DNA of 64,000 nt from Streptomyces sp. SJL17-4 (GCF_036826855.1 NZ_CP104578.1:8479435-8543434), one strand, 5' to 3'; positions 51,931 through 60,134 are shown, counted from the stretch's first letter. Made by a program: numbers and translations. The notes: a model not told the origin generated them from the sequence alone.

Positions 51931-53019
51931 ATGCTGCGCACCGTCGCTGTGATCGGCGCGGGACTGATCGGCACGTCGATCGCCCAGTCCCTGTCGGCCG
52001 GAGGCGCCACGGTCTATCTCACCGACCGGGAACCGATGGCGGCCCTGACCGCCGCGGCCCTCGGCGCCGGGCTCGCCACCCAGCCCCCCGGGCCGGTCGA
52101 CCTCGCCGTCCTGGCCGTGCCGCCCGCCGACATCGCCCCCACACTGAAGGACGCCCAGCTACGAGGCCTGGCCAGGGCATACACCGATGTCGGCAGCGTG
52201 AAGGCACAAGCCTTCCAAGCGATCGAACGCCTGGGCTGCGACACCCGGACCTACCTCGGCGGCCACCCCATGGCGGGCGGCGAACGCTCCGGCCCGCTCG
52301 CGGCACGCCCGGACCTCTTCGAAGGCAGGGTGTGGGCCCTGGTGCCCACCACCGACACCTCCCAGAACACCTGGGACACCGTACGCGCCCTGGTGGACCT
52401 GTGCGGCGGAGTACCGCTCATCATGGACCCGGACGGGCACGACCGGGCCGTCGCCCTCGTCTCCCACGCCCCACACATGGTCGCCAGCCTGATGGCGGCC
52501 CGCCTGGAGCACGCCGCCGACCGCGAAGTGAGCATGGCGGGCCAGGGACTGCGTGACGTGACACGCATCGCCGCCGGCGACCCCGCGCTATGGCTCGACA
52601 TCCTGTCCGCCAACGCAGGCACAGTCGCCGACATCCTGGACGACCTGGCCGATGACCTCGACCGCACGATCATCGCGCTCCGAGGCCTCACCGACAGCAA
52701 CAAGGCCGCCGATGCAGAAGCCGCCGAGGCCCTCACCGCCCTCCTCACCCGCGGCTGCGCCGGCCACAGCCGCATCCCGCACAAACGCGACGCCCCCCAG
52801 GGAAGCTACGTCACCGTCTCCGTCCTCATCGGAGACCAGCCGGGCGAGCTGGCACGCGTCTTCACCGACGTCGGAGCAGCGGGCGTCAACATCGAGGACG
52901 TCTTCATCGATCATGCCCCCGGCCAGGTCACGGGCCTGGTCGAACTGCTGGTGACTGCCGACGCCGCGCCACGCCTCACCCGGGCACTGCGCATGCCGAG
53001 CACGATCCTGACCCGCTGA
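51931..53019 (+). CDS. Prephenate dehydrogenase with C-terminal ACT domain
   Basis: 362-residue TyrA-type enzyme converting prephenate to 4-hydroxyphenylpyruvate with NAD(P)+, in the cytosol. The N-terminus has the dinucleotide motif GAGLIG (9-14). The central part has GGHPMAGGERSGP and SHAPHMVASLMAA, the substrate-site motifs of the family. Residues about 289-355 form an ACT domain (VTVSVLIGDQPGELARVF). It starts 51 nt after the regulator and ends 14 nt before the next gene, so it is in an operon. Dedicated copies in antibiotic clusters feed 4-hydroxyphenylglycine or tyrosine-derived residues. The other Hpg enzymes (HmaS, Hmo, HpgT) are not in this window, so Hpg supply is possible rather than shown. 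Confidence 0.93.
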   Translation: MLRTVAVIGAGLIGTSIAQSLSAGGATVYLTDREPMAALTAAALGAGLATQPPGPVDLAVLAVPPADIAPTLKDAQLRGLARAYTDVGSVKAQAFQAIERLGCDTRTYLGGHPMAGGERSGPLAARPDLFEGRVWALVPTTDTSQNTWDTVRALVDLCGGVPLIMDPDGHDRAVALVSHAPHMVASLMAARLEHAADREVSMAGQGLRDVTRIAAGDPALWLDILSANAGTVADILDDLADDLDRTIIALRGLTDSNKAADAEAAEALTALLTRGCAGHSRIPHKRDAPQGSYVTVSVLIGDQPGELARVFTDVGAAGVNIEDVFIDHAPGQVTGLVELLVTADAAPRLTRALRMPSTILTR

Positions 53020-53033
53020 CACCGGAGAACCCC

Positions 53034-53828
53034 ATGCCTTCCCCACCCCCACGATCCGCGTCACCACCGCTCGCGCCGGTGCGGTCCGCCCGCGTGGCCC
53101 AGGTGCGGCAGCTGACCCCCCGCAGGCGACGCGTGGTCCTGCGCACCGACACCCCTGAGGACGTCCGCACCGGCCCGTACGCCGACACCGACGCGTACGT
53201 CCGCCTGCTCCTCGCCCCGGAGCGCGTCACCTATCCCGAGCCTTTCGACCTCGATCACGTCAAAGCGACACTGCCCGGCGAGTCCTGGCCCCGCATGCGT
53301 TCCTACACGATCCGCCACAAGAACCCGCGCACCGCCGAGATCACTCTCGACTTCGCCCTGCACGACCGGGGCGGCCCGGCCACCGGCTGGGTCCGCCGGG
53401 TCCGGCCCGGCGACACGGTCTTCTACCTCCAGCCCCGCGGAACCTACCGCCCCGGCGCCGGCGCGGCCCACCATCTCCTCGTGGGAGACGACACCTCCCT
53501 GTCCGCCGTCGCCGCCGCCGCGGAACACCTGCCACAAGGCGTGGGAGCCACAGTCCTGCTCGAAGTGGACAGCGCCCACGAGGAGCAGCTCATTGACGCC
53601 CCCGAGAGAGCCGACATCATCTGGCTCCACCGAGGCGCCCACCGCGCGGGCGCACTCCTCACCGACGCCGTCCGCCACCTCCACCTGCCCACAGCGGGCC
53701 TGCACGCCTTCGTCCACGGCGAGGCCCACGCGGTACGGGAGATACGCGGCCATCTCCTGCACGACCGCGGTGTTCCCCGCGACCGGATCTCCGCCTCCGG
53801 CTACTGGCGTCACACCCCCCACCCCTGA
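53034..53828 (+). CDS. Siderophore-interacting protein (FAD-dependent ferric reductase family)
   Basis: 264-residue protein of the SIP/ViuB family, cytosolic flavoproteins that reduce ferric siderophores and release iron. It has the FAD-binding RSYTIR motif (89-94), a second strand-rich half with VGDDTSLSA, and the typical C-terminal end SGYWRH. It starts 14 nt after the prephenate dehydrogenase stop and is probably co-transcribed with it. Its presence could mean that the NRPS product binds iron (three Asp positions could be hydroxylated), or it may simply be a neighbour. No iron-uptake transporter or hydroxylase is visible in the window. Confidence 0.9.
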   Translation: MPSPPPRSASPPLAPVRSARVAQVRQLTPRRRRVVLRTDTPEDVRTGPYADTDAYVRLLLAPERVTYPEPFDLDHVKATLPGESWPRMRSYTIRHKNPRTAEITLDFALHDRGGPATGWVRRVRPGDTVFYLQPRGTYRPGAGAAHHLLVGDDTSLSAVAAAAEHLPQGVGATVLLEVDSAHEEQLIDAPERADIIWLHRGAHRAGALLTDAVRHLHLPTAGLHAFVHGEAHAVREIRGHLLHDRGVPRDRISASGYWRHTPHP

Positions 53829-53858
53829 TGCGCACAGCGCATCACGTTGCATAGGGTG
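53826..53858 (+). promoter_or_regulatory. Palindrome and possible promoter before the small HTH gene
   Basis: A perfect 8-bp inverted repeat with a 3-nt centre (53826-53833 with 53837-53844) includes the stop codon of the previous gene and lies 20-38 nt before the ATG of the HTH gene. TAGGGT at 53852-53857 could be a -10 element. This is a plausible autoregulatory operator, by position only. Confidence 0.35.
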
Positions 53859-53863
53859 ACGAC

Positions 53864-54139
53864 ATGGAGACCGGACTGGAAGAGTCACTGCGGCAGACGG
53901 TTGCCGCACTCATGCGCGCGACGGGCGAACCACAACGCGTCCTCGCCTCCGTTCTCGGACTGACCCAGGCCCAGGTCTCCCGCCGCCAGAGCGGCGCGAC
54001 CCCCTGGAGCCTGCACGACGCCGACATCCTGGCCGACCACTACGGCCTGCCGGCACTGGACCTCCTCGCCGGCCCCACCCGGGCCTGCGAAGCACTCTCC
54101 CGCACCCGACACACCGGCGCACCGGGAGCGCACCGGTGA
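53864..54139 (+). CDS. Small XRE-type helix-turn-helix protein
   Basis: 91 residues, mostly one helix-turn-helix (about 22-60: VLASVLGLTQAQVSRRQSG, then a HADILADHYGL helix). The stop overlaps the GTG of the Tap-like gene (GTGA), so the two are translated together. A palindrome just upstream may be its operator. It is probably a copy or expression regulator of the Tap-like gene. The exact family is not recognised. Confidence 0.75.
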   Translation: METGLEESLRQTVAALMRATGEPQRVLASVLGLTQAQVSRRQSGATPWSLHDADILADHYGLPALDLLAGPTRACEALSRTRHTGAPGAHR

Positions 54140-55614
54140 GCGACTTCGAGGCGATCGACTCCCTCCTGGCGACACTCCGCCCCCAAGCCCCCCTTCCGAC
54201 ACCGGAGCGGCGCCGAGAGCTGCGCGAGCTGGCACACCTGTCGAAGGCGGAAATGGCGCGCGTCCTGGGCGTCAGCCCCAGCACGCTGGCCGCATGGGAG
54301 AACGGCCGCGAACCCGCGGGGGAGACAAGGGAGAAATACGCCTACCTCCTGAAGGGCCTGGCAGCCAAACTCCCCACCGTCGAACCCACCCCCGCAGAAC
54401 CGACGCCCCTCACCCTCACCATCTCCGCCGACGCCGACGACGTCGAACACCTCACCACCCCCGAACCGTGCGTTCTGTGCGGACACGCGGCCCCCACCCG
54501 GGTAGCGGGCTACGCACAACACCTGGACCCCACCCACTGCCACCCCACCACGCCCGCCCCCCAGCTCCCCACCTCGGCCCACAAACCGGCCCACAAGCCA
54601 ACCCGCCGAGCCCCCCAACACCCCACCGGCGACCCCACCGACCTGATCCACCAAGCGGTCCACGCCGCCCTCACCGAACACCAGGGCGACACACACGCGG
54701 CCTCCGCCGCACTCCTCAAGCGCGCGATCCCCGACGCCATGCGGCTCTTGGACGAAACACGCAAGGGAGCCCGCTACGACGTGATCGCCCACCCCTGGAT
54801 CCCGGACATCCTCAAGAAGCAGACCTCCCGCGGCTCGGACCAGATCTGGGAAGCACGCCCGAAGTGGACCCGCCCCGAGCTCCCGGCCGGCCTGCACCAC
54901 GTCACCGCACTCGACATCAACGGCGCATACCTCTCCGCCCTCAAAACCCACCTCCCGCTCGGCCAGCTCGAACACTCCACCGGCCCCACCCACGACCGCC
55001 GCCGCGCGGGCGTCCACCTCATCACCCCGCCCACCTGGGAACACGAGACGGTCCTCCCCAACCCCCTGGGCCAACGAGACGAACCCGGCCCCCTCTGGGT
55101 CACGGAACCCACCCTCCGCCTCCTGCTCCGCCTCTCCAGCCCCCGCTACGGCCTGTGCGAGCCCCCCCGAATCCACGAGTCCTACACCTCGGGTGCCACG
55201 GAAAACCTCCTGGAAAGGTTCCGCATCGCCCTCAAGGACGCCCGCGACACCGCGATCGCCCAAGGCGACGACATCACCCTGGAGTACGTGAAAGCGATGT
55301 ACTCGAAGTTCGTGTCGACGATGGGGGAGTCGAACTACAACAGGGAGCTGTACCGACCGGACTGGATGCACATCATCCGCTCCCAGGCCTTCTCCAACCT
55401 CTGGCTCAAAGCCCTCAAAGCCCGCGACGAGGGCATCACCCCGATCCGCGTGATGGGCACCGACGAACTCCACGTCATCGGCGACTGGCGACGCGTCTTC
55501 CCTGAAGGCCGAGGCGTCACGGAAGTCAAGATCAAAGACACCTGGCACACGAGCGCGGCTACTCACCAAACTCGAAGCCCGCGACCGAGTCCAACTCGGC
55601 ATCACCGCCTATGA
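54136..55614 (+). CDS. Tap-like telomere-associated protein, short form with probable 3' frameshift
   Basis: 492 residues as read. Residues 24-60 form a helix-turn-helix of the kind found at the start of Streptomyces Tap proteins, which recruit the terminal protein to linear-replicon ends. A CVLC...H...C cluster (112-135) may bind zinc. The C-terminal half has polymerase/primase-like blocks in the same order as in Tap: DINGAYLSAL (from Asp260), LWVTEPTLRLLLRL, FRIALKDARD, VKAMYSKFVSTMGES, a YRPDWMHIIRSQAFSNLW block and MGTDELHV (about 441). Typical Tap is above 700 residues, so this is a short relative. After VKIKDTWHT (about 55548) the frame turns into atypical codons. The +1 frame then continues with strongly biased codons (RLLTKLEARDRVQLG...) to a stop at 55640-55642, indicating a one-base indel. 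Assignment is by remembered family features, not by alignment. Confidence 0.65.
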   Translation: MSDFEAIDSLLATLRPQAPLPTPERRRELRELAHLSKAEMARVLGVSPSTLAAWENGREPAGETREKYAYLLKGLAAKLPTVEPTPAEPTPLTLTISADADDVEHLTTPEPCVLCGHAAPTRVAGYAQHLDPTHCHPTTPAPQLPTSAHKPAHKPTRRAPQHPTGDPTDLIHQAVHAALTEHQGDTHAASAALLKRAIPDAMRLLDETRKGARYDVIAHPWIPDILKKQTSRGSDQIWEARPKWTRPELPAGLHHVTALDINGAYLSALKTHLPLGQLEHSTGPTHDRRRAGVHLITPPTWEHETVLPNPLGQRDEPGPLWVTEPTLRLLLRLSSPRYGLCEPPRIHESYTSGATENLLERFRIALKDARDTAIAQGDDITLEYVKAMYSKFVSTMGESNYNRELYRPDWMHIIRSQAFSNLWLKALKARDEGITPIRVMGTDELHVIGDWRRVFPEGRGVTEVKIKDTWHTSAATHQTRSPRPSPTRHHRL

Positions 55615-55642
55615 GATCGGCCTGGTAACGCCACCTCGCTGA

Positions 55643-56297
55643 ACACCGAGCACGTCAGTTGCCGAAGCGACAGGGCCCGAACTCTCATAGACAGTCCCTT
55701 GTGCGAGCAAGATCAATTACGGGCCGCCGGACCCCGCCGAACCCGGATTCGTTCTCAGAACCGTTCTCACACAAGAGAGGAGATGAACCCCTTCTGAGAG
55801 TTGCATTGTGCGAAAATCCGGGCCCATGACGGACCCTCAGCAGCCCTCCCCAACCGCAGTGACGCCGGTCCCTGGGGCCGCAGAGCCCGCGGATCTCCCT
55901 CGCTCCACATCCGCCGCCATCGCTGCACCGAGCGGAAATTGACCAGCAGGCCCTTGGAGATCACCTAATTCACCTTGCCCCGGGCGAACCGCTCAGCGGC
56001 TTTGAGTCGCAAATCCTCACGGAGCTGCTGTCGTTCGGGGGCAGTTCGCCCCCTTGGGGATACCGCATGCACGGGTGATACCGCACGGGCGAGAGGCCGT
56101 CAGCCCCTACGACAGCACGAGTTCGACCTCGGCAACAAACAAACTCCGCTCGAACACCTCCGCCTCAACCGAAATATCAACCAAAGAACACGCTCGACAT
56201 CACCCCAACTGAACTCCCCAAACGATGGCAAAATCAACAGGGTTGCGCTACCCTCAGGGCAGGAAATAAAAACCAGCAAACGGAAGGCCCCCATTAA
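55643..56297. other. Gap with AT-richer DNA and a transposase relic
   Basis: About 655 bases without an intact gene. It contains the IS630-type relic described separately (55800-56042, minus). From about 56130 to 56297 there is a noticeably A/T-richer segment before the next HTH gene, which could hold its promoter. Nothing else is recognised. Confidence 0.5.
55800..56042 (-). pseudogene. IS630-type transposase N-terminal relic
   Basis: On the minus strand the reading QQLREDLRLKAAERFARGKVN, a stop, then FRSVQRWRRMW, ALRPQGPASL and WARI follows the winged helix-turn-helix N-terminus of IS630-family transposases (usually ...AAERFARGEKN...VSVRSVQRWRRAW...ALRSKGPAS...). An in-frame stop, lost residues between the two blocks, and the absence of the DDE domain show it is dead. 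No terminal inverted repeats were found. Confidence 0.6.
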
Positions 56298-56867
56298 ATG
56301 CCGGAAAGGACATACGATTTCGGCCATTACGGGGCCCAAGGCATCAAAGGCAGCGAAGCAGTCGCACGGCAGCTCGACAGCCTCGCCGGCTACATCACCA
56401 CCCCCATCACCGCACGCCGCGGTCTCCTGGCACGCCTCAACTACCTGACCAGGTCAAACCGCGCCCGCCAGGCCGCCCGCGCAGCAGGCCTCACCGTCAC
56501 CGACCGCACCATCAAGGCATGGCTCACCGGCAAACGCCGCCCCTCCCGCGCCAGCCTGGAGCAGATCGAGACCGCCTACCGCACGTTACGCCGCCAGAAC
56601 GTGGCCCGTTTCCTGCTGCGCCGGCTGAACAATAGGGGAGGGACCCGGGTGGAGATTCACCCGTTCAACCAGTCCCAAGTCGACGGGCGCTTCCAGCGGG
56701 TACTGGAGTACCGCAGCCTCAACATCCGTCAGTGGGATGCCATCATCCGGGCCTGGGCCGCAAAGGACACGGGCGCCCTGGACAACGCATGGGTGGACGC
56801 CATCGTGGACCTCGGATCCCAATGGGGACAGTACGAATACGTATCCGCCGTAGGGTTTGCAGCATAA
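56298..56867 (+). CDS. Helix-turn-helix protein of terminal-protein-like size, next to the Tap-like gene
   Basis: 189 residues. The ATG follows GGAAGG by about 11 nt. Residues 55-82 form a helix-turn-helix (ARQAARAAGLTVTDRTIKAWLTGKRRPS). A basic stretch follows (RRQNVARFLLRRLNNRGGTRVEI, 98-120), then an aromatic C-terminal domain (IRQWDAIIRAWAA, then DLGSQWGQYEYVSAVGF). The size and HTH-plus-basic-plus-aromatic layout are like Tpg, the protein bound to Streptomyces telomeres, and tap-tpg order is usual, but the sequence is not the standard Tpg I know. It could instead be a plasmid regulator. It has several Tyr/Ser/Thr residues that could serve as a priming residue, none identifiable by eye. 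Confidence 0.55.
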   Translation: MPERTYDFGHYGAQGIKGSEAVARQLDSLAGYITTPITARRGLLARLNYLTRSNRARQAARAAGLTVTDRTIKAWLTGKRRPSRASLEQIETAYRTLRRQNVARFLLRRLNNRGGTRVEIHPFNQSQVDGRFQRVLEYRSLNIRQWDAIIRAWAAKDTGALDNAWVDAIVDLGSQWGQYEYVSAVGFAA

Positions 56868-57200
56868 GAAGTGACGGACAGTCGTATATGTTACCTGATT
56901 CCAGATTGAGCTTCACTCAAGCGTCGCTTCCATCCGACTGCTGCCGCTTTTGTGAAATCAGCGAAGCGGATTTCACACCGGAGTTCGCGGAGTGTGAATT
57001 CTCGGCCCTCACCAACTAAAGGGGTCGAAGACGTCGCCGCCCTCGCCGTCGCCCTTCTCAACCGCGACCTGGCCGAGGGCGATGCCGAGACCTGCGTCGA
57101 GGTTCCCGCCCAGAAGCAGGAACAGACGGGCTGGTGGAAACGCCGACGTGGCGACGCCAGTTGACCACCGCCCGCCGCCGAGAGCACCCGAACATCACCG
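56868..57200 (+). pseudogene. Decayed coding DNA after the HTH gene
   Basis: From about 57020 to 57164 one frame reads as ordinary coding sequence (VEDVAALAVALLNRDLAEGD... ending WWKRRRGDAS and a stop), but no credible start or domain precedes it. Bases 56868-57019 are low in coding character. It is probably the 3' end of a broken gene. No family recognised. Confidence 0.4.
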
Positions 57201-57330
57201 GGGCCCTTGGCGGCGGGCGACTCATTCATCACCCGCGAGCGAGGAGCTGGCGAACGCGAGCTCCAGGCGGTGGCCGCCGAGGCACTCAAGGACGTCTACT
57301 TCCATGACAGGCGGAGAACATCGTCGACGA
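57200..57330 (+). pseudogene. Relic of a tpg (telomere terminal protein) C-terminus
   Basis: One frame reads RGAGERELQAVAAEAL then KDVYFHDR. This matches the pattern near the C-terminus of Tpg terminal proteins (AGAxExxLQxIAAEALxEVYFxD). The N-terminal DNA-binding part is absent and the final residues of the family are replaced by unrelated sequence. With the Tap-like gene upstream it supports an old linear-replicon end or arm here. Confidence 0.5.
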
Positions 57331-57996
57331 CCTTGAGCTCTGGGAGGAGCGGCTCGCGCGGGCGGAGGCTGACGGGGACGCCGAGGCCGCGTTCGAGGCG
57401 CTGAGTCCGTTGCGGGACCCGGAGTACGCGGGCATGTTCACGTACTACCCGAGCACGATCCGCGCGGCGGAGGCGCTCTACGCGCGAGCCGCGGCGGTCG
57501 GCTCGCACCAGGCCCCGGTCGAGCAGGCCAACCTGGTAGCCCGCGACAGCGACCGGATCGAGGAGGCACGCGCCCTGGCCGTACGGGCGCACGAGCTCGG
57601 CTACTCGGGCGCGGCCTATGTCCTGGGTGTCTAGGCCTTCGAGCGCGGTGACCAGCGCACGGCCGAGCATTGGTTCGAGACGGCGGCCGCAGCACCCGAT
57701 GGTCACGACTACGCCCGCTTCTACCTCGGTCTGATCGGCATTATGCAGTGGCGGCTGGACGAGGCCGAGTGATGGCTGCGTCTCACCGGTGACACCGAGG
57801 ACGAGAATGATCAGTACGGCGACCTGCCCAAGATGTTCGTCGAGCAGCTCGAGCAGCTCGAGCAGCTCGAGCAGCTCGAGGAGATCGCGGCGATTCGCGC
57901 CGACCCCGCCCGACTGCCCGACCCCGAACTCGCGGCGCGCCTGCCCGAGTTGCGGGCGGCCGCGGGGTCCGGCGGTGCCGAGGAGTGCTTCGCGTA
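57318..57996 (+). pseudogene. Sel1/TPR-like repeat protein, broken by two in-frame stops
   Basis: A single frame runs from about IVDDLELWEERLARAEADGDAEAAF to the TAG at 57994-57996, interrupted by TAG at 57632-57634 and TGA about 57770. The segments carry short helical repeats with alternating Ala, Leu and aromatic residues (AEALYARAAAVGSHQA, RALAVRAHELGYSGAAYVLG, AEHWFETAAAA), as in Sel1-like proteins. Codon bias continues unchanged across both stops, so they are late mutations or sequencing errors. Four EQL repeats lie near the end. The start codon is not identifiable. Confidence 0.6.
57842..57877 (+). repeat. Nine-base tandem repeat encoding Glu-Gln-Leu
   Basis: Four perfect copies of GAGCAGCTC, encoding EQL repeats that would form a short coiled coil in the broken Sel1-like protein. 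Confidence 0.95.
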
Positions 57997-58660
57997 GGCC
58001 GATGCACTTGAAAGCAGGGTCACGACCCCGACGGCCAGGAGCAGCGGTTCACGGGCGGCCGGGTGCGCGGAGGCGATGTAGAGGACGAAGGCGCCGGCGA
58101 GCAGCAGGCGGGGCTGGGCTGCTGGTCTTTCACCCGCGTCGAGGACGCGCTCGACTTCTTCCGGACCGGCCCGAACAAGAAGCGGATCGACCCCTCTACT
58201 AGGCGGGCAAGCTAGTCCCCGGCTCGGGCATTGAGGTCAAGGAGTACGACGAGACCCGTGCCCGCGCCTACGTGCACCAGGCCGTGGACGAGGCGGTGCA
58301 GGCCCACGAGCATCCGGGCCGAGGACGCCGCGGAGTAGCTGTTCTCGGAGTTCAGCTACGCAGAGTCCGACACCGAGGCGGCGCTGATGCGCACGCTGGG
58401 CTGGTTCGAGGGCCGCGTGGACGCCGAGCGCCCCGGTGGGCTGCTCTCTGGAGGAGTTCACCGCCTCCGAGCTCCGCTTCCCGGTACGGGAATGGGACCC
58501 GCACCGCTACAGCGACTGGTTCCGGATGGCGCTGGTAGCGATCGCCCAGCTCCTCCTGTGCTGCGCCGCCATCGGTGTCGTCACCGCCGCTGCGGTGGCG
58601 GGAGGTCGGCGGCGTTTTGCCGCCCTGCTCTCGTCCGCCATGAACAACCCTCAGTAGGCG
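57997..58660 (+). pseudogene. Decayed coding region with several frameshifts
   Basis: Coding-like stretches switch frame repeatedly: FTRVEDALDFFRTGPNKKRID (about 58128-58190), VKEYDETRARAYVHQAVDEAV (about 58230-58300), FSEFSYAESDTEAALMRTLGWF (about 58348-58411). The last piece, 58436-58660, is open from a weak GTG and encodes about 73 residues with one hydrophobic helix (LVAIAQLLLCCAAIGVVTAAAVAGG), so a membrane-anchored C-terminus is possible. I recognise no family and treat the whole as a broken gene. Confidence 0.45.
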
Positions 58661-58666
58661 GCGGAC

Positions 58667-59488
58667 ATGGGACGAACCGAGAACCCCATCAACTACGAGG
58701 TGTCCACCCGCGGCCGACTCGCCGAACTCCTGCGTGCGGAGAAGGCGGGGCGGACCTACGACGAGCTGGCCACGCTGACGGGGGTGTCGGCCGCGACACT
58801 CAAGCGGGCGGCCTCCGGCAAGGTGGTCCCGGCGGAGACGGTCGTCGATTCCTTCCTGGCGGCCTGCGGAAGCGCACCCCGCACTGTTCGGACGGCCAAG
58901 AGCCTCCGGTTTCAAGCACGACGAGATGAGCTCGGCGGACCCATCAGGGTCCTCGCAACCACGGTCAATACGGCCGACGCGCTCTCCGATGCTTTCGAGG
59001 CTCTCCACCGGAATGCTGCGGCCCCGACGTACCGGGAGATGCAGAAGAGTGCCGGCGGTGCCTACCTGCTTCCGCTCAGCAGCGTCTCCCGGATCCTCCG
59101 CCGGCAGATGCTGCCGGTCGATGAGCAGCAGTTGGTCGCGGTCCTGCGAGGCTGTCGTGTGCCCGAGCGGGAGCATGGCGAGTGGGTCAAGGCTTGGCGC
59201 CGCGCTATGGGACGTAGTTCGAGCCCGATCGACGTCCGGGGTCTCACGTGGGTGATCGACGCCATCCGGAGGATCTCGACCGAGGTGCGGTTCGAAGCGT
59301 TGGCGGCCGGGATGGCTCCGGTCATGGCGGCGGTGGAGCAACTGGACACGTCTAGGTTGGCCGCCGGGATAACGCCGGCCGTGGCGGCCTTGGCGGCCAC
59401 GGAGCAGCTCGACACGTCTAGGTTGGCCGCCCAGATGGCCTCGGCCATTGCCGCTCTGCCCCCTGTGGCACCTGTAACAGCGGCTTAG
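58667..59488 (+). CDS. HTH regulator with a tandem-repeat C-terminus
   Basis: 273 residues. The N-terminus has a helix-turn-helix (about 29-55: RTYDELATLTGVSAATLKRAASGK) typical of Streptomyces XRE-like proteins. A middle domain holds a second short DNA-binding-like segment (EMQKSAGGAYLLPLSSVSRILR). The C-terminus is Ala-rich and contains two copies of an EQLDTSRLAA unit. It starts 7 nt after the preceding reading frame and is followed by a strong hairpin. It is the first intact gene after the decayed stretch. Target unknown. Confidence 0.75.
   Translation: MGRTENPINYEVSTRGRLAELLRAEKAGRTYDELATLTGVSAATLKRAASGKVVPAETVVDSFLAACGSAPRTVRTAKSLRFQARRDELGGPIRVLATTVNTADALSDAFEALHRNAAAPTYREMQKSAGGAYLLPLSSVSRILRRQMLPVDEQQLVAVLRGCRVPEREHGEWVKAWRRAMGRSSSPIDVRGLTWVIDAIRRISTEVRFEALAAGMAPVMAAVEQLDTSRLAAGITPAVAALAATEQLDTSRLAAQMASAIAALPPVAPVTAA
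59335..59440 (+). repeat. Two copies of a 66-base unit in the HTH gene
   Basis: A core of 24 bases beginning GACACGTCTAGG recurs with a 66-base period, encoding the repeated EQLDTSRLAA segment at the protein C-terminus. Confidence 0.85.
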
Positions 59489-59534
59489 AGGAACACCCAG
59501 GGCCGTTGGTTCGCCCGCGTGTTCCTGGTGCTCG

Positions 59535-59570
59535 CTGCCGTACGTCATCAAGGTGACGTACGGCAGCGGC
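59535..59570. terminator. Bidirectional terminator
   Basis: A perfect 15-bp stem (59535-59549 with 59556-59570) and a 6-nt loop lie between the HTH gene (plus) and the DUF6233-like gene (minus), which converge here. Confidence 0.8.
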
Positions 59571-59599
59571 TGATGAAGTAGGGGAACAGGGCCTTGGGC

Positions 59600-60074
59600 T
59601 CAGGAGTCGAAGCCGTTCTCGAAGCCGAGCAGCAAGGGCGAGAGCTCTGCTGAGGCTCCGCACAGCGAACACAGCCGGACGCTCGGCTGCTCGGCCAGGG
59701 TCAACGTTCTCTCCAGGGAGAGCGCTGTGGCCCCTTGAGGCGCCTCGACGCAGTCGGGTGCGTGCGCGATGCCCTGCCCGCGCTCTAGGCTCTGCAGGAC
59801 CCATCCAGAGGGTCGCCGCTCGCCCAGGATCTCCGCGACGAGCGACGGGCGCGGGAGGCGGACCGCCGGCACCGAGCCGTAGTCGCCGGGGATCGCGCGC
59901 ACCTGCTGCGGCGCGTCAAGCCACACCCGGTACTCCGCCGATTCGACGGTCCCGTCCTGCCAGTTGCGGTACGAGGGCAGCCCCCACGTCGCCCTGCCAC
60001 CCGGTGGGCGTCTGGTGCCACGAGTAGAGCCGGGCCCGGACCTCCTGGCCGTCCGGCAAGACCACCATCACCGG
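59600..60074 (-). pseudogene. DUF6233-like protein, frameshifted
   Basis: Small Streptomyces-type protein. From the ATG at 60068 (GTG at 60071 also possible) the minus strand reads MVVLPDGQEVRARLYSWHQT, then about 30 codons in the codon bias changes frame. The next frame gives GLPSYRNWQDGTVESAEYRVWLDAPQQVRAIPG and then VPAVRLPRP, down to a CSLCGA knuckle and stop at 59600. Read together these form one protein of about 155 residues resembling the DUF6233 family. A one-base indel near 59985-60000 separates the halves. The function of the family is unknown. Confidence 0.6.
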
Positions 60075-60134
60075 TACGGGGTGGGATCGGGGGAGGACTG
60101 CTTATGCACACCCCCACCGTAGGCCGCCGTGCGG

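Noticed and set aside
57842..57877. CRISPR-like short repeats
   Set aside because: The repeats are contiguous nine-base units with no spacers, encoding EQL. No CRISPR array or cas gene was seen anywhere in the window.
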